A stretch of 64,000 bases of DNA from Thalassococcus arenae. Lineage in GTDB: Bacteria; Pseudomonadota; Alphaproteobacteria; Rhodobacterales; Rhodobacteraceae. Numbering within the stretch: position 1 is the stretch's first letter; every line of letters begins with the position of its first letter. The stretch is taken from contig NZ_JAHRWL010000003.1 of assembly GCF_019104745.1 (NCBI RefSeq), positions 144,973 to 208,972 of the forward strand, given 5' to 3'. The position numbers and the translations under genes were made by a program. The notes under the pieces were generated by a model that was given only the letters and a program-made list of their open reading frames with translations, was not told the origin of the DNA and did not search any database. Positions 35,180-45,581 of the stretch are shown in pieces.

Positions 35180-36403
35180 CTACTGCGCCGCCATCGGCAA
35201 CCGCGCAAGTTGGCACTGCGCCCACAGCTTGCCCAGCGATGCGACCAGGTGGTCGAGATCGGCCTCGCTGTGCACCGGCGACGGGGTGATGCGCAGCCGT
35301 TCGGTGCCTTTCGGGACGGTGGGGTAGTTGATCGGCTGGATGTAGATGCCGAAATCGTCCAGCAGCAGGTCCGAGATGTACTTGCACTTGACCGGGTCGC
35401 CCACCATCACCGGAACGATATGGCTGGGGTTCGGCATGTGCGGGATGCCCGCCGCGTCCAGCTTGTCGCGCAGCTGCTGCACACGCAACTGATGCAGGTC
35501 GCGCTCTGTCTGCGACGATTTCAGGTGCCGGATCGACGCCGCGGCGCCGGCCATGACCGATGGCGGCAGCGCGGTGGTGAAGATGAAACCGCTGGAAAAG
35601 CTGCGCACGAAGTCGCACAGCGCGGCCGAGGCGGCGATGTAACCGCCGACCACGCCATAGGCCTTGCCCAGCGTGCCCTCGATCACCGTCAGCCGATCCA
35701 TCAGCCCTTCGCGTTCGGCGATCCCGGCGCCGCGCGGCCCGTAAAGGCCCACGGCATGCACCTCGTCGAGATAGGTCATCGCGCCGTAGCGGTCGGCGAT
35801 GTCGCAAATCTCCTTGATGGGGGCGATGTCGCCATCCATCGAATAGACCGATTCAAAGGCGATCAGCTTGGGCGCATCGGCGGGTGCGGCGGCCAGCTTG
35901 GCTTCCAGGTCTTGCAGATCGTTGTGTTTCCAGATCACCTTCTGCGCGCGCGAATGGCGGATGCCCTCGATCATGCTGGCGTGGTTCAGCGCGTCGGAAA
36001 AGACGATGCAGCCCGGAATCTGCGAAGCCAGCGTGCCAAGAGCGGCCCAGTTCGACACATAGCCCGAGGTGAAGACCAGCGCGGCCTCCTTGCCATGCAG
36101 ATCGGCCAGTTCGTGTTCCAGTTCGACATGGGCATGGGTCGTGCCCGAGATGTTGCGCGTGCCGCCGGCTCCGGCGCCCAGCCGGTCCAGCGCGTCATGC
36201 ATGGCGCCGATCACCTTGGGATGCTGGCCCATGCCCAGGTAGTCGTTCGAACACCACACGGTCACATCGCGCTGGCCGGTGCCGCAATGGCGCATGGCGC
36301 GCGGGAAAGCGCCGCGTTTGCGCTCGAGATCGTGAAAGACCCGGTAATTGCCCTCGTCCTTCAGACTGTCGAGGCGATCGCGGAAAAAGGTCTCGAAATG
36401 CAT
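35180..36403 (-). CDS. hemA: 5-aminolevulinate synthase
   Basis: This 407-residue PLP enzyme condenses glycine and succinyl-CoA into 5-aminolevulinate, the first step of tetrapyrrole synthesis by the C4 route used in alphaproteobacteria. PLP Lys is K247 in [15 protein letters not shown], and [20 protein letters not shown] and [12 protein letters not shown] are typical. The ATG follows GGAGAG. A perfect Dnr box lies upstream, so the gene responds to anaerobic or NO signals. It would supply heme for the nir and nor cytochromes here. A second ALA synthase may exist elsewhere in the genome. Confidence 0.95.
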   Translation of the reverse strand: MHFETFFRDRLDSLKDEGNYRVFHDLERKRGAFPRAMRHCGTGQRDVTVWCSNDYLGMGQHPKVIGAMHDALDRLGAGAGGTRNISGTTHAHVELEHELADLHGKEAALVFTSGYVSNWAALGTLASQIPGCIVFSDALNHASMIEGIRHSRAQKVIWKHNDLQDLEAKLAAAPADAPKLIAFESVYSMDGDIAPIKEICDIADRYGAMTYLDEVHAVGLYGPRGAGIAEREGLMDRLTVIEGTLGKAYGVVGGYIAASAALCDFVRSFSSGFIFTTALPPSVMAGAAASIRHLKSSQTERDLHQLRVQQLRDKLDAAGIPHMPNPSHIVPVMVGDPVKCKYISDLLLDDFGIYIQPINYPTVPKGTERLRITPSPVHSEADLDHLVASLGKLWAQCQLARLPMAAQ

Positions 36404-36458
36404 GGCGCTCTCCGTTCGATGCTTGCGGGAAACCTGCATGCCCGACGGCTTTTGCGCC

Positions 36459-36472
36459 TTGACTATCGTCAA
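36459..36472. promoter_or_regulatory. Dnr/Fnr box upstream of hemA
   Basis: TTGAC-TATC-GTCAA lies 55 bases before the hemA ATG, in the divergent space with the second Crp/Fnr gene. The two half sites match the consensus fully. Confidence 0.8.
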
Positions 36473-36598
36473 GAGACGCAGGGCCTGCGGGAATTTGACC
36501 GATGGCCATGGCGGCGGCACGGCGTAATGGTATTGTGACAAAAAGAAATCACCGAGTCGGCGGCCGTGCCGTCGATGCCTGTTCTGGGGGATCAAACA

Positions 36599-37306
36599 GT
36601 GTCGAACCCGAAGCGCGAGGCGATCGCGCGCAAGTCGCTGCTGCTCAGCGCCTTGCCGCCAGAAATGACCGATGCCCTGATCGCCAAGTCCGGCAGCCGC
36701 AAGGTCGGCCGGGGCGAGACGATCTTTCTTCACGGCGAAAGGGCCAGCGCGATCTACATCGTGCTCGAAGGCTGGGTGAAACTGTACCGCATCGCGCCGA
36801 ACGGAAACGAAGCGGTGGTGGCGGTCATGACCCAGGGCCAGAGCTTTGGCGAAGCGGTCGCGCTGCAGCGCCTGCCGTTCCCGGTGTCGTCCGAGGCGGT
36901 CACCGACGCCGAGATCATGAGCATCGAGACCAGCCATTTCCGCGCCGCGATCCAGGAGCATCCGGAAATGGCGCTGTCGGTCCTTGGCGGGGCCTATGCG
37001 CACCTGCACCGGCTGGTGACGGAAATCGAAGATCTCAAGGCGCGCACCGGGGCGCAGCGGGTGGCAGAATTCCTGCTTGACCTGTGCAACGTCGACGAAG
37101 GCGGCTGCATGGTCACCCTGCCCTATGACAAGGTGCTGATCGCCGGACGCCTGGGCATGAAGCCCGAAAGCCTGAGCCGCGCCTTCGCCAAGCTGCGCAG
37201 CGTCGGTGTGCGGGTGCAAAAGGCCCATGCCGTCATCGAAAAGGTCGAGGCCCTGCGCGCCTATGCCGAGGAAGATCCGGCCAATGCCTGGAGCAAGGCA
37301 CTGTGA
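36599..37306 (+). CDS. Crp/Fnr family regulator 2 (Dnr-like)
   Basis: This regulator of about 235 residues has the sensor domain at about 20-140 ([22 protein letters not shown]) and a C-terminal HTH ([23 protein letters not shown]). The recognition helix E-S-L-S-R matches that of regulator 1 and of Fnr. It lacks an N-terminal Cys cluster. The GTG at 36599 is chosen for the GGGGGAT site 6-7 bases upstream; GTG 36566 or ATG 36575 would add up to 11 residues without a clear site. It is divergent from hemA and overlaps the DUF4202 gene by 4 bases. Two such regulators in one cluster may respond to NO and to oxygen. Confidence 0.85.
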   Translation: MSNPKREAIARKSLLLSALPPEMTDALIAKSGSRKVGRGETIFLHGERASAIYIVLEGWVKLYRIAPNGNEAVVAVMTQGQSFGEAVALQRLPFPVSSEAVTDAEIMSIETSHFRAAIQEHPEMALSVLGGAYAHLHRLVTEIEDLKARTGAQRVAEFLLDLCNVDEGGCMVTLPYDKVLIAGRLGMKPESLSRAFAKLRSVGVRVQKAHAVIEKVEALRAYAEEDPANAWSKAL

Positions 37307-37863
37307 GCCGGCTGCAGCGCGCGCTCGACGCGATCGACGCGGCCAATGCGGCCGATCCCGACACCTCCGAAGGCGCGCCGGCGGCACTGCTTTACGGCCA
37401 GCGGATGTCGGACGAACTGGCGCGGCTGTTTCCCGATGCCTCCGAGCCCTTGCAGATCGCCGCGCGCGGACAGCATATCGAACGCTGGGTGCTGGCGCGC
37501 AAATCCTATCCCGAGGGGCGCGAAGGCTATCTGACCTGGCGCCGCGATCTGGCGCGGCATCACGCGGAACGGGTCGGCGCGATCATGGCCGATGCCGGCT
37601 ATGGCCAGGACGACATCGCGCAGGCGCAGAAGATGCTGCGCAAGGAAGGCATCAAGCGCGACGACGATGTCCAGGCGCTCGAGGACGTGATCTGCTTCGT
37701 GTTCCTCAAGTTCTACTTCGCCCCGTTCGCGCCCACGCAAGACCCGGACAAGCTGGAAAAGATCGTCATCAAGACGGCGCGCAAGATGTCGCAGGCGGGC
37801 CGCGCCCGGGTGCTGGACGAATTCGACCTGCCCGAACCCTTCGGCGCCGCCTTCAGGACATGA
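37303..37863 (+). CDS. DUF4202 protein
   Basis: This 186-residue soluble protein of the DUF4202 family starts with GTG overlapping the regulator stop. It is rich in His, Asp and Glu in conserved stretches ([36 protein letters not shown]), which look like metal ligands of an HD-like helical fold; that assignment is my inference. The gene often accompanies nitrogen oxide and sulfur operons, but I do not know its function. It converges with norF and overlaps it by 11 bases. Confidence 0.75.
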   Translation: MSRLQRALDAIDAANAADPDTSEGAPAALLYGQRMSDELARLFPDASEPLQIAARGQHIERWVLARKSYPEGREGYLTWRRDLARHHAERVGAIMADAGYGQDDIAQAQKMLRKEGIKRDDDVQALEDVICFVFLKFYFAPFAPTQDPDKLEKIVIKTARKMSQAGRARVLDEFDLPEPFGAAFRT

Positions 37864-38113
37864 GCGGCGCGGCGTAAAGCCCGAGAAAGACAAGCAACGT
37901 CACCGCCGTCGCAAAGACGAAGCCGCCCCGCCAGCTGGGCGCGCCGCGCAGGTTGAGATAGTCCAGCAGGATCACCCGCGCCTTGACGAAGGCCAGCACC
38001 AGCACCGCGATGCCGAAAGCCCATCCGCCCTGCGGCAACAGGCTGAGCGCGGTGGAGCCGAGGCTCAGTGCCACAAGCCAGCCCCAGGCCCGGTATGTGC
38101 GCGCGGGACTCAT
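37853..38113 (-). CDS. norF: NorF-like small membrane protein (cytochrome oxidase subunit IV-like)
   Basis: This 86-residue protein has three hydrophobic segments and resembles prokaryotic cytochrome c oxidase subunit IV/NorF. In Paracoccus, NorF with NorE supports assembly or activity of NO reductase. The ATG overlaps the norE stop (ATGA). The last segment overlaps DUF4202 on the other strand. Small size and context carry the call. Confidence 0.75.
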   Translation of the reverse strand: MSPARTYRAWGWLVALSLGSTALSLLPQGGWAFGIAVLVLAFVKARVILLDYLNLRGAPSWRGGFVFATAVTLLVFLGLYAAPLMS

Positions 38114-38667
38114 AGCAGGTAGATCACCGGGAACAGCAGCACCCAGACCAGGTCGACCATGTGCCAGAACGCGGCGCCGGTTTCGATCGTTCGGGGTCTG
38201 GCGTTGATCGACACCAGTCCCAGGATCACGATGCCCGCGAGGACATGGGCGGCGTGGAATCCGGTCAGCCCGTAGTAGAAGGTAAAGAACGGATGTGTAT
38301 CCCAGGCGATGCCATGCGCGGCCTTGGCAGCGTATTCCATCCATTTCACGACCAGGAACACCACCCCCAGAACCGCGGCGCCGGCCAGCGCCCGGCGGGC
38401 CCGGGCGGTGCGGCCGATCTCGGCGAAATGCACCGCCAGCGCGGCCAACGCCCCCGACGAGACCAGAACCAGCGTGTTGACCGCCGCGGCGGTGCGGTTC
38501 AGATGCGATTGCGCTTCGACGAACCCGGCCGGATCGGTCAGGCGCATGCCCAGATAGGCGGCCATGCCAGCGCCGAAAACCAGCAACTCGCTGACGATCA
38601 GCACCCACATCATCAGTTCGCCGGGCAGTTCGTCCAGCATTCCGGCCGGTTCGGCGCTGTCGGTCAT
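38110..38667 (-). CDS. norE: NorE, cytochrome c oxidase subunit III-like membrane protein
   Basis: This 185-residue protein belongs to the heme-copper oxidase subunit III family. Five hydrophobic helices are seen, with the family segments ELMMWVLIVSELLVF and FYYGLTGFHAAHVLAG. NorE helps NO reductase activity in Paracoccus, but is not catalytic. It overlaps norD and norF by 4 bases on each side. Confidence 0.85.
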   Translation of the reverse strand: MTDSAEPAGMLDELPGELMMWVLIVSELLVFGAGMAAYLGMRLTDPAGFVEAQSHLNRTAAAVNTLVLVSSGALAALAVHFAEIGRTARARRALAGAAVLGVVFLVVKWMEYAAKAAHGIAWDTHPFFTFYYGLTGFHAAHVLAGIVILGLVSINARPRTIETGAAFWHMVDLVWVLLFPVIYLL

Positions 38668-40592
38668 GCTCCCACCAATTGCCGGTAGATGGCAGGCAGG
38701 GCGGCGGTCAGGTGATCGGGATGCGGCACCATCTGGAAACCGCCCTGCCCGAACAGCCGCGGGAACCACGATTTCGCCTCGCGGTCTATCGTGACGCCGA
38801 ACACCGCCTGCCCCTTGCGCCGCGCCTCGCGCACCGCCATCGCGGTGTCCTCGATGCCGTGGCGGCCTTCGTAGTGGTCCAGATCGTTGGGCTTGCCATC
38901 GGTGATGACCAGCAGCAGACGACGCTTGCGCTGCTGTTCGGCCAACCCGGCCGATGCGTGCCGGATCGCAGCGCCCAGCCGGGTGTAGAAGCCCGGCTTC
39001 AGCCCGCCGATCCGCGCCTCGACCTGCGCGTCCATCTTCTCGCCAAAGCCCTTGCATTGTTGCAGATAGACGCGGTGGCGCTTGAGCGAGGAAAAGGCGT
39101 GGATGGCGAAATCGTCGCCGCAGGCATCCAGCCCCCAGGCCAGCGCGGCCAAGGCCTCGCGTTCGATGTCGATGACGGCTCGGTCGGCCACCGCGCTTTC
39201 GGTCGACCGCGAGATGTCCAGCAGGATCGACACGGCCAGGCTGCGGGCCTCGGGGCGGGATTGCCGCCAGATCCGGTCGCTGCCCTCGCCGCCCGCGGCC
39301 AGGTCGGAACGGGTCCGCACCGCGGCTTCGAGATCCAGTTCGTCGCCGTCCAGCATGCCCGGCACGAAGACGCGGCCGGGGCGCAGCGCCTCGAACTGGC
39401 GCTTGACGCGCTGGATGCGCTGGCTGGACTTGGGGTCGGCCCGGAACGACGGGACATCGGCGCAGGGTTCGGCCTGCGACGCGTAGACCTTCACATGGTC
39501 CGGCAGATACGTACCGCTGCGCGCTTCCCATTCGGGATAGGTGATCTCGGCGGACAGCCTTTCCCGGTCGACGTCTTCGGGCGACAGATCCAGATGCAGC
39601 TTCAGCTTGGTCGCGGGCGCCTTGGAGATCTGCCCCAGGCCGATTTCGTCCAGGTCGTCGGCGGCCTTCTTGGCGCTGTCGGGATCGTCATCCTCGACCC
39701 GGCGGTTGAGGTTCAGGAACTCGGTCCAGCTCAGGATCGCCTCGAATTTGTGCAGGATCAGGCTGTCCTTGCGCTCGGCCAGGTCGGCCTGCTTGCGCTT
39801 GGCGCGACGGGTCTTGCCGCCGGCCTCGACGCTCTTGCCTTCGGTCTCGGCGGTTTCGGTTTCGGTCGTGGCGCTGAAATCCAGCTTGCGCAGGTCGGGC
39901 CAGAGCGGCACCGGGCGGAAGGGCTTGTAGCCGTAGGGCGCGCGCTGCGCCTGCGGCGTCTCGAGCATCTGCACGGTCAGCGCCGGCACCTTCACCTGGT
40001 CGCCAAGGGCACGGCGGATCAGCGCTTCGACCGCGCCTTCCTCGCCGCCCTTGACCGCTGCGGGTCGGGCGGCCAGGTGCGCGTGGCACAGCGCATCGTG
40101 CAGGGCGCGAAGGCCCGGCGCTTCTTCCAGGGCGCGGGCGGTCAACGCCTGGGCGCGCAGGATGGCGGCCAGGTCGGCCTGCAAGGGATCCTCGGGCGCT
40201 TCGGCCTCGGGCGGCGTGGCAAAGGCGGCGGTGGCCGCAAGCCACAGGTAAAGCGCGGCGTTCTGCTCGCGCGCGGGAAAGACCGCCAGCGATTCCGGCA
40301 GCCGCAACGCCTCGCCGTCAAAGCTGGCCTGCGGGATGTAATCGGCCTCGGCCCCCAGCATGCGCAGGAAAGACAGCCGGTGATGGCTGCGCTCGGGGGG
40401 CACGGGCCGCAGCTCGACGCTGGGCGCGCCGCCCAGGGCGCGGAAAAAGACGGCCAGCCGCCCGCCGATCTCGGAGAGATCGACCGCGGCTCCGCGATGC
40501 TCCTCAGGAGCATCAAGGCGGCTGGCAAAAGCGTGCCACAGTTTCCCGACGGTTTCTTCGGGTTCCCATGGCTCGATTTCGATCCGTGTCAT
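38664..40592 (-). CDS. norD: NorD, VWA-domain NO reductase activation protein
   Basis: This protein of about 642 residues has a C-terminal von Willebrand A domain with a MIDAS-like D-I-S-R-S-T (SILLDISRSTES). With NorQ it activates NorCB by helping insert the non-heme iron. The N-terminal half is helical and charged. The ATG at 40592 is used; a GTG at 40607 overlapping the norQ stop (GTGA) would extend by 5 residues and couple the two. It ends over the norE start. Confidence 0.9.
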   Translation of the reverse strand: MTRIEIEPWEPEETVGKLWHAFASRLDAPEEHRGAAVDLSEIGGRLAVFFRALGGAPSVELRPVPPERSHHRLSFLRMLGAEADYIPQASFDGEALRLPESLAVFPAREQNAALYLWLAATAAFATPPEAEAPEDPLQADLAAILRAQALTARALEEAPGLRALHDALCHAHLAARPAAVKGGEEGAVEALIRRALGDQVKVPALTVQMLETPQAQRAPYGYKPFRPVPLWPDLRKLDFSATTETETAETEGKSVEAGGKTRRAKRKQADLAERKDSLILHKFEAILSWTEFLNLNRRVEDDDPDSAKKAADDLDEIGLGQISKAPATKLKLHLDLSPEDVDRERLSAEITYPEWEARSGTYLPDHVKVYASQAEPCADVPSFRADPKSSQRIQRVKRQFEALRPGRVFVPGMLDGDELDLEAAVRTRSDLAAGGEGSDRIWRQSRPEARSLAVSILLDISRSTESAVADRAVIDIEREALAALAWGLDACGDDFAIHAFSSLKRHRVYLQQCKGFGEKMDAQVEARIGGLKPGFYTRLGAAIRHASAGLAEQQRKRRLLLVITDGKPNDLDHYEGRHGIEDTAMAVREARRKGQAVFGVTIDREAKSWFPRLFGQGGFQMVPHPDHLTAALPAIYRQLVGA

Positions 40593-40603
40593 GGCAGGTT
40601 GCC

Positions 40604-41419
40604 TCACCCGTAGATTGCCGTGACAAGATCGTGGAGCCCGCGTTTGATGTCCGCCTCGTCGGTCAGCGGCTCGATCATCGCCGCCGATATCGCGCGTTCG
40701 ATATCCATGCCGCCGGCGATCAGCGTGGCGGCGTAGACAACGAGGCGGGTGGACACACCTTCCTCCAGGTCCTGTCCCTTGAGCGCGCGCAGCTTGCCGG
40801 CCAGGCGCACCAGCGGCGCGACCTTGGCTTCCGACAGCCCGCTTTCCTCGGCCACGATGCGGGTTTCCGCCTCGGGCTTGGGAAAGTCGAACTCCATCGC
40901 GACGAACCGCTGCCGGGTCGAGGGTTTCAGGGTCTTGAGGATGTTCTGGTAACCGGGGTTGTAGGACGCCACCAGCATGAAGCCGGGCGCGGCGTGCAGT
41001 TCCTCTCCGGTGCGGTCGATGGGCAGGATGCGGCGGTCATCGGTCAGCGGGTGCAGCACCACGGTGACGTCCTTGCGCGCTTCGACCACCTCGTCGAGAT
41101 AACAGATCGCGCCTTCGCGGACGGCGCGCGTCAGCGGGCCATCGACCCAGACGGTCTCGCCCCCTTTCAGCAGGTAACGCCCGATCAGGTCTGCCGCCGA
41201 CAGATCGTCATGGCAGGCGACGGTGTAGAGAGGGCGGTTCAGGCGTGCGGCCATATGGGCCACGAAGCGGGTCTTGCCGCAGCCCGTCGGGCCCTTGAGC
41301 AGAACCGGCAGGTCCTGTGCGGCGGCGGCCTCGAACAGGGCGACCTCATCGCCCTGGGCGAGGTAGAAGGGGGCGTCGGCCCCCTTCTGCTTGGCGAACG
41401 TGCCGTCCACGGGGCTCAC
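40604..41419 (-). CDS. norQ: NorQ, MoxR-type AAA+ ATPase
   Basis: This 271-residue ATPase has Walker A G43-P-T-G-C-G-K-T50 and a Walker B-like [10 protein letters not shown] segment, then the sensor ASYNPGYQN. NorQ works with NorD to activate NO reductase. It starts with GTG overlapping the norB stop. Confidence 0.9.
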   Translation of the reverse strand: MSPVDGTFAKQKGADAPFYLAQGDEVALFEAAAAQDLPVLLKGPTGCGKTRFVAHMAARLNRPLYTVACHDDLSAADLIGRYLLKGGETVWVDGPLTRAVREGAICYLDEVVEARKDVTVVLHPLTDDRRILPIDRTGEELHAAPGFMLVASYNPGYQNILKTLKPSTRQRFVAMEFDFPKPEAETRIVAEESGLSEAKVAPLVRLAGKLRALKGQDLEEGVSTRLVVYAATLIAGGMDIERAISAAMIEPLTDEADIKRGLHDLVTAIYG

Positions 41420-42780
41420 TCCGCGGCCACGGTCGCGTCGGTCGAGATGATCTCGCGACGCGGGATGGCAAGAGAGTAGATGAGCACCAGCACACCCAGC
41501 AGGACAACGATGCCCGAGCCGAGGCGCATCCAGTAGAACAGCGCCAGCGCGTCCTGGACGTCCATGAAGTAGTCACCCACCACACGCTGCATGTGCGTCT
41601 GCACGGTGCCGGCGAAGGTCAGGGTGAAGGTCATGAACACCATGCCGCTGGTGATCAGCCAGAACGAGGCCATGTTCAGCACCTGGTTGTACGGATCCCG
41701 GTTGCGCAGGATCGGCATCGCATAGGTGAAGATGGCGATGTTCAGGCAGACATAGGCACCGTAGAAGGCCAGGTGGCCGTGGGCCGCGGTGATCTGCGTG
41801 CCGTGGGTATAGTAGTTCACCCCGTGCAGCGTGTGCAGGAAGCCCCAGACACCGGCACCAAAGAAGGCCAGCGTGGCGCAACCCAGCGACCACAGCAGCG
41901 CGGCCTTGTTGGGATGGTCCCGGCGGCCCTTCCAGACCATGACGAAGGCAAAGGCCATCATGGCGAAGAACGGCACCACTTCGAGGCTCGAGAAGATCGA
42001 CCCGATCCACTGCCAGTAACCGGGCGTGCCGATCCAGTAGTAGTGGTGTCCGGTGCCGAGAATGCCCGAGAACAGCGCCGCGGCGACGATCACGTAAAGC
42101 CATTTCTCGACGACCTCGCGGTCGACGCCGGTCAGCTTGAGCATCAGGTAGGCCAGGATCGAGGCCATCACCAGTTCCCAGGTGCCTTCCACCCACAGGT
42201 GGACGATGTACCACCAGTATTGCTTGTCCAGCGCCAGGTTGGACGGGTTGTAGAAGCTGAACAGGAACAGCAGCGACAAACCCCAGAGACCCAGCAGCAG
42301 GATGTTGGTGATCGCGGTCTTCTTGCCCTTAAGCACCGTCATCGAGACGTTGTAGAGGAACAGAAGCGCGGCCACGACGATGCCGGCCTTGACCCATTTC
42401 GGCTGCTCGATGAACTCGCGGCCTTCCTTGCCCAGCAGCCAGTTGCCTTCGAACAGGTTGAAGAGATAGGTCACAACCACGCCCAGCGTGCCGACCACGA
42501 GGATCAGCAGTTGCAGGTAGGCGATCTTGGTCGAGTGGATCTCGCGCTCGGCCTCTTCCGGAACCAGGAAATAGGCCGCGCCGAAGAAGCCCAGCAGCAG
42601 CCAGACGATCAGCGAGTTGGTGTGCAGCATCCGAAGGATGTTGAAGGGCACCAGTTCGGACAGGAAGTTCGGGTTGACGTAGACATACCCGATCAGAAGC
42701 CCGCCCAGAATCTGGATCGCGAACAAGGCCAGCGCGACCGAGAAATAGGCCAGCGCGATTTTTTGCGACTCGTATTTCAT
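41416..42780 (-). CDS. norB: Nitric oxide reductase catalytic subunit NorB (cNOR)
   Basis: This 454-residue membrane protein of the heme-copper oxidase superfamily reduces two NO to N2O with electrons from NorC. About twelve hydrophobic helices are present, with His-bearing segments ([41 protein letters not shown]). Family knowledge assigns the heme b, heme b3 and FeB ligands to such His residues. It lacks the long N-terminal extension of qNOR, so it is the short, NorC-dependent type. The start follows AAGGACC. It is the second gene in norCBQDEF. Confidence 0.95.
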   Translation of the reverse strand: MKYESQKIALAYFSVALALFAIQILGGLLIGYVYVNPNFLSELVPFNILRMLHTNSLIVWLLLGFFGAAYFLVPEEAEREIHSTKIAYLQLLILVVGTLGVVVTYLFNLFEGNWLLGKEGREFIEQPKWVKAGIVVAALLFLYNVSMTVLKGKKTAITNILLLGLWGLSLLFLFSFYNPSNLALDKQYWWYIVHLWVEGTWELVMASILAYLMLKLTGVDREVVEKWLYVIVAAALFSGILGTGHHYYWIGTPGYWQWIGSIFSSLEVVPFFAMMAFAFVMVWKGRRDHPNKAALLWSLGCATLAFFGAGVWGFLHTLHGVNYYTHGTQITAAHGHLAFYGAYVCLNIAIFTYAMPILRNRDPYNQVLNMASFWLITSGMVFMTFTLTFAGTVQTHMQRVVGDYFMDVQDALALFYWMRLGSGIVVLLGVLVLIYSLAIPRREIISTDATVAAE

Positions 42781-42795
42781 GTCATTGGTCCTTTC

Positions 42796-43248
42796 TCAGC
42801 CGGCTTCGTTCGGCGGCCAGCCCTGGTCGTCGATCGTGTCGACCCAGAGCAGGAAATCGGCGAGCTGGCGGTATTCCTCGTCGCTGAGGCCGAAATTCGG
42901 CATCTGGCGACGGCCTTCGATGCCGGTGGGCATCGAGTCCATCCAGGTCTTCAGCGCTTCGAACGCGCCTTCGGGATCGCCGGTGACACCCCAACGGGCC
43001 ATGACGTTGGCCAGTTCAGGAGCGTAGTATGCGCCCTCGCCCATCAGCGAGTGGCAGTTGATGCAGGCGTGCTTTTCCCAGACATGCTTGCCCGCCGCCA
43101 CGCTTTCGGTGAGCGCCGCGGTGTCGGTTGATGTCGTTACGATGTAACGATGCGAATGGGCCGATAGGCCCAGAAAGATGATTATGAAGAACAGGGATCC
43201 GCCGTAGAAAATGTTGCGGGCCATGCTCTTCGTCATGACTTCGCGCAT
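42796..43248 (-). CDS. norC: Nitric oxide reductase cytochrome c subunit NorC
   Basis: This 150-residue membrane-anchored cytochrome c has one N-terminal helix (about 12-32) and heme c motif C62-I-N-C-H66. A later Met lies in GRRQMPNFGLSD as probable sixth ligand. The ATG at 43248 follows AAAGGAGAG; a longer in-frame start lacks a site. It donates electrons to NorB. A weak Dnr box at 43312-43325 precedes it. Confidence 0.95.
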   Translation of the reverse strand: MREVMTKSMARNIFYGGSLFFIIIFLGLSAHSHRYIVTTSTDTAALTESVAAGKHVWEKHACINCHSLMGEGAYYAPELANVMARWGVTGDPEGAFEALKTWMDSMPTGIEGRRQMPNFGLSDEEYRQLADFLLWVDTIDDQGWPPNEAG

Positions 43249-43311
43249 TGCGCTCTCCTTTGCGCTGCGTTGCAGGTGGATCGAAAATGCGGGCTTGGGC
43301 GCTGGCAATCC

Positions 43312-43325
43312 TTTGCAAAAGTCAA
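43312..43325. promoter_or_regulatory. Degenerate Dnr box upstream of norC
   Basis: TTTGC-AAAA-GTCAA has a perfect right half and a poor left half. It lies 63 bases before the norC ATG, roughly where a class II activator site would be. Since norCBQDEF must be induced by NO, it is the best candidate, but weak. Confidence 0.45.
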
Positions 43326-43342
43326 GAGACCGATCTTTTTTC

Positions 43343-44539
43343 TCAGCCGGCCTGCTGGCGCGGACCGGTCAGGGCCGGCAGCATCGCCACCAGGTAGGCG
43401 GCGAAGGCCAGGCACCAGACCGCACCCGAGATCAGCGTCAATTCCATGTGCCAGATCACCAGCGGCCCGGAGGCCAGCCAGCGCAGCAGCGCGGCGGCCG
43501 CGACGGCGGCATAAGCCAGCACCACGCCGCGCGATGCGACCAGCGCCCGCCCGGTATGCCCCAGAACCGCGCGGCTCATCACGGCAAGCGTCATGCCGCC
43601 CACCGCGCCGATGCCGACCAGATGCAGGGCGGCGATTTCGCTGCCGATACCCAGCCACGAGGCGCCCCAGAGCATCAGGCCGATGCCCAGGCACGCCATC
43701 GCCAGGTGCAGAGACCACAGAATCGGCTGGTCCAGGGTCCAGCAGGTCGACCATCCGGCCATGCGTGCCAGCGCGAACGCACCCGCGACCAGCGCCAGGA
43801 TACCGGCCACCGCGTCGGGAAGTCCGGCCAGCACCGCTATCGTCAGCAGCAACAGCGCGGCAAGGCCAGGCATGTCGAGCAGCCGGCGCGAAACCGGCAA
43901 GCGCGCTTCGGGCAGGCCGGCGCGATTCATCGCGTTCCGGGTGAAGGCCGGCGTGACCCGCCCTCCCAGCACGCCGATCATCAGGCACAAAGACAGAAGA
44001 CCACCGCGCAGCCCGTTGGCCGCCGTATCGGCGGTCACGCCCATCCATTCCAGGTGCACCAGCAAGTTGGCGATCCAGAGCAGCGACAGGAACACGACGA
44101 AGGCGACGTTCTGCGGCTTTGGGCGCTTGGTCAGCTGGACCGCGATCTTGGCGATCATCAGCGGGAGAAAGGCCAGGTCGATCGCGGCCACCAGTTCCGC
44201 CGGCAGCGCGCCGGAAAACCAAACCGCCAGCCGTCCGGCGAACCACAGCCCCGCCGCGGGCGCGATGAACCGCCAACGGGCCGCCTTGGCACCTGTCCAG
44301 TTCGGCACGGCGGTCAGCAGAAAGCCCCCCAGCGCGGCGCTTGCATAGCCGAACACCATCTCGTGCGCGTGCCACAGATAGGGTGACGGCGCAAAGCCCG
44401 GAGCGATCAGTTCGCCCCCGGTCAGGGACACGCCCAGGTAGAATTCCCAGTAAAGCACCGCCAGCAGCGCGAACACGCCCGCAGCCAGGAAGAACACGCG
44501 AAATCCCTCTGAAAAAAGGCGGGCTAGTCCGGCGATCAT
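43343..44539 (-). CDS. nnrS: NnrS family membrane protein
   Basis: This 398-residue heme-copper-type membrane protein with about twelve hydrophobic helices belongs to the NnrS family, tied to NO stress tolerance and induced with nir and nor genes. Typical segments are WHAHEMVFGYASAALGGFLLTAVPNWTG and LHLVGIGAVGGMTLAVMSR, with His and Arg that could bind heme and copper. The start at 44539 follows GGAG. A perfect Dnr box lies 60 bases upstream. Confidence 0.85.
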   Translation of the reverse strand: MIAGLARLFSEGFRVFFLAAGVFALLAVLYWEFYLGVSLTGGELIAPGFAPSPYLWHAHEMVFGYASAALGGFLLTAVPNWTGAKAARWRFIAPAAGLWFAGRLAVWFSGALPAELVAAIDLAFLPLMIAKIAVQLTKRPKPQNVAFVVFLSLLWIANLLVHLEWMGVTADTAANGLRGGLLSLCLMIGVLGGRVTPAFTRNAMNRAGLPEARLPVSRRLLDMPGLAALLLLTIAVLAGLPDAVAGILALVAGAFALARMAGWSTCWTLDQPILWSLHLAMACLGIGLMLWGASWLGIGSEIAALHLVGIGAVGGMTLAVMSRAVLGHTGRALVASRGVVLAYAAVAAAALLRWLASGPLVIWHMELTLISGAVWCLAFAAYLVAMLPALTGPRQQAG

Positions 44540-44599
44540 GGCGAGGCACTCCAAAGATGATCTTGCCCTGCACATTGATATCGGGCGGGCGGGTCAACC

Positions 44600-44613
44600 T
44601 TGACTAATGTCAA
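44600..44613. promoter_or_regulatory. Dnr/Fnr box between nnrS and nirE
   Basis: TTGAC-TAAT-GTCAA matches the consensus fully. It lies 60 bases before nnrS and 170 before nirE, so it may control nnrS and the heme d1 operon in opposite directions. Confidence 0.8.
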
Positions 44614-44783
44614 TGCTCCGCGGGGTGTGATCGGACAGGGTCGCCACAATCGCACCGGCAACCTGGCCTCGGCCGATTTGCCGGAAAGACCGACACCGCT
44701 CCCAGGCGCTTGCCTGGGCGCGGTCAGCCCGGGGCCAAACTTCCCTCCCGGCTCCGGGCCACCACGTAGAATAGGACGCCGCC

Positions 44784-45581
44784 ATGCAGAACCCTGGGAA
44801 AGTGTATCTGATCGGAGCCGGACCGGGCGCCGCCGACCTGTTGACGCTTCGCGCAATCCGGATGATCCAGGAAGCGGGGGTCGTGGTGTACGACCGGCTC
44901 GTTTCGCCCGAGATCATGGCACTGGTTCCGACCCATGTGCGCAAGATCAACGTCGGCAAGTCGCCGGGGGCACATACCGTGCCGCAGGACCGGATCAACG
45001 AAATCCTCGTCGAAGAGGCATCGGCCGGAAACATCGTCGCGCGGATCAAGGGCGGCGATCCGCTGATCTTCGGGCGCGGCTCGGAAGAGGCCGAGGAATT
45101 GCTGGCCGCCGGCATCACCGTGGAATACGCCCCCGGCATCACGGCCGCCCAGGGCATGGCCGCCTCGACCGGTATCCCGCTGACCCACCGCGGTCTGGCG
45201 ACCGGCGTGCGCTACGTGACCGGCCACCGCGCCCGCGACGGCGCGCTCGATCTCGACTGGAAAAGCCTCGCCTCCGAGGACACGACGCTTGTGGTCTACA
45301 TGGGCGCGTCGAATATCGGCGAGATCGCCATGCGCCTGATGGCCGAAGGTCTGCCGATGGCGACGCCCGTTCTGGCCGTGGCCTCGGCTTCGACGCCGCG
45401 TGAACGCCGGCTGGTTTCGCAGCTTGACCGCATCGCGCTGGATGTGCGCGGCGCCGAACTCAAGGCCCCCGTCCTGTTCGTGATCGGCCGCGTCGTGTCG
45501 CTGGCTGATGCCGATGGCCGGGTCACATCCGCCCTTCAGGAGGAGGCACCGTCTTCACCGGCGGCGATGGCCGGTGAATAG
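44784..45581 (+). CDS. nirE: Uroporphyrinogen-III C-methyltransferase NirE
   Basis: This 265-residue SUMT methylates uroporphyrinogen III twice to precorrin-2, the entry to siroheme and heme d1. Motifs are LIGAGPGAADLLTLRA near the N terminus, VYDRLVSPEIMA, and the GGDPLIFGRGSEEAE loop. It heads the heme d1 operon nirE-C-F-DL-G-H-J-N, and nirC starts inside its last codons. A cobA/cysG role is possible, but the position favours NirE. Confidence 0.9.
   Translation: MQNPGKVYLIGAGPGAADLLTLRAIRMIQEAGVVVYDRLVSPEIMALVPTHVRKINVGKSPGAHTVPQDRINEILVEEASAGNIVARIKGGDPLIFGRGSEEAEELLAAGITVEYAPGITAAQGMAASTGIPLTHRGLATGVRYVTGHRARDGALDLDWKSLASEDTTLVVYMGASNIGEIAMRLMAEGLPMATPVLAVASASTPRERRLVSQLDRIALDVRGAELKAPVLFVIGRVVSLADADGRVTSALQEEAPSSPAAMAGE

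Noticed and set aside
43312..43325. Treating the norC upstream site as a confident Dnr box
   Set aside because: The left half TTTGC departs from TTGAC, so only half the site is strong. It is listed with low confidence.
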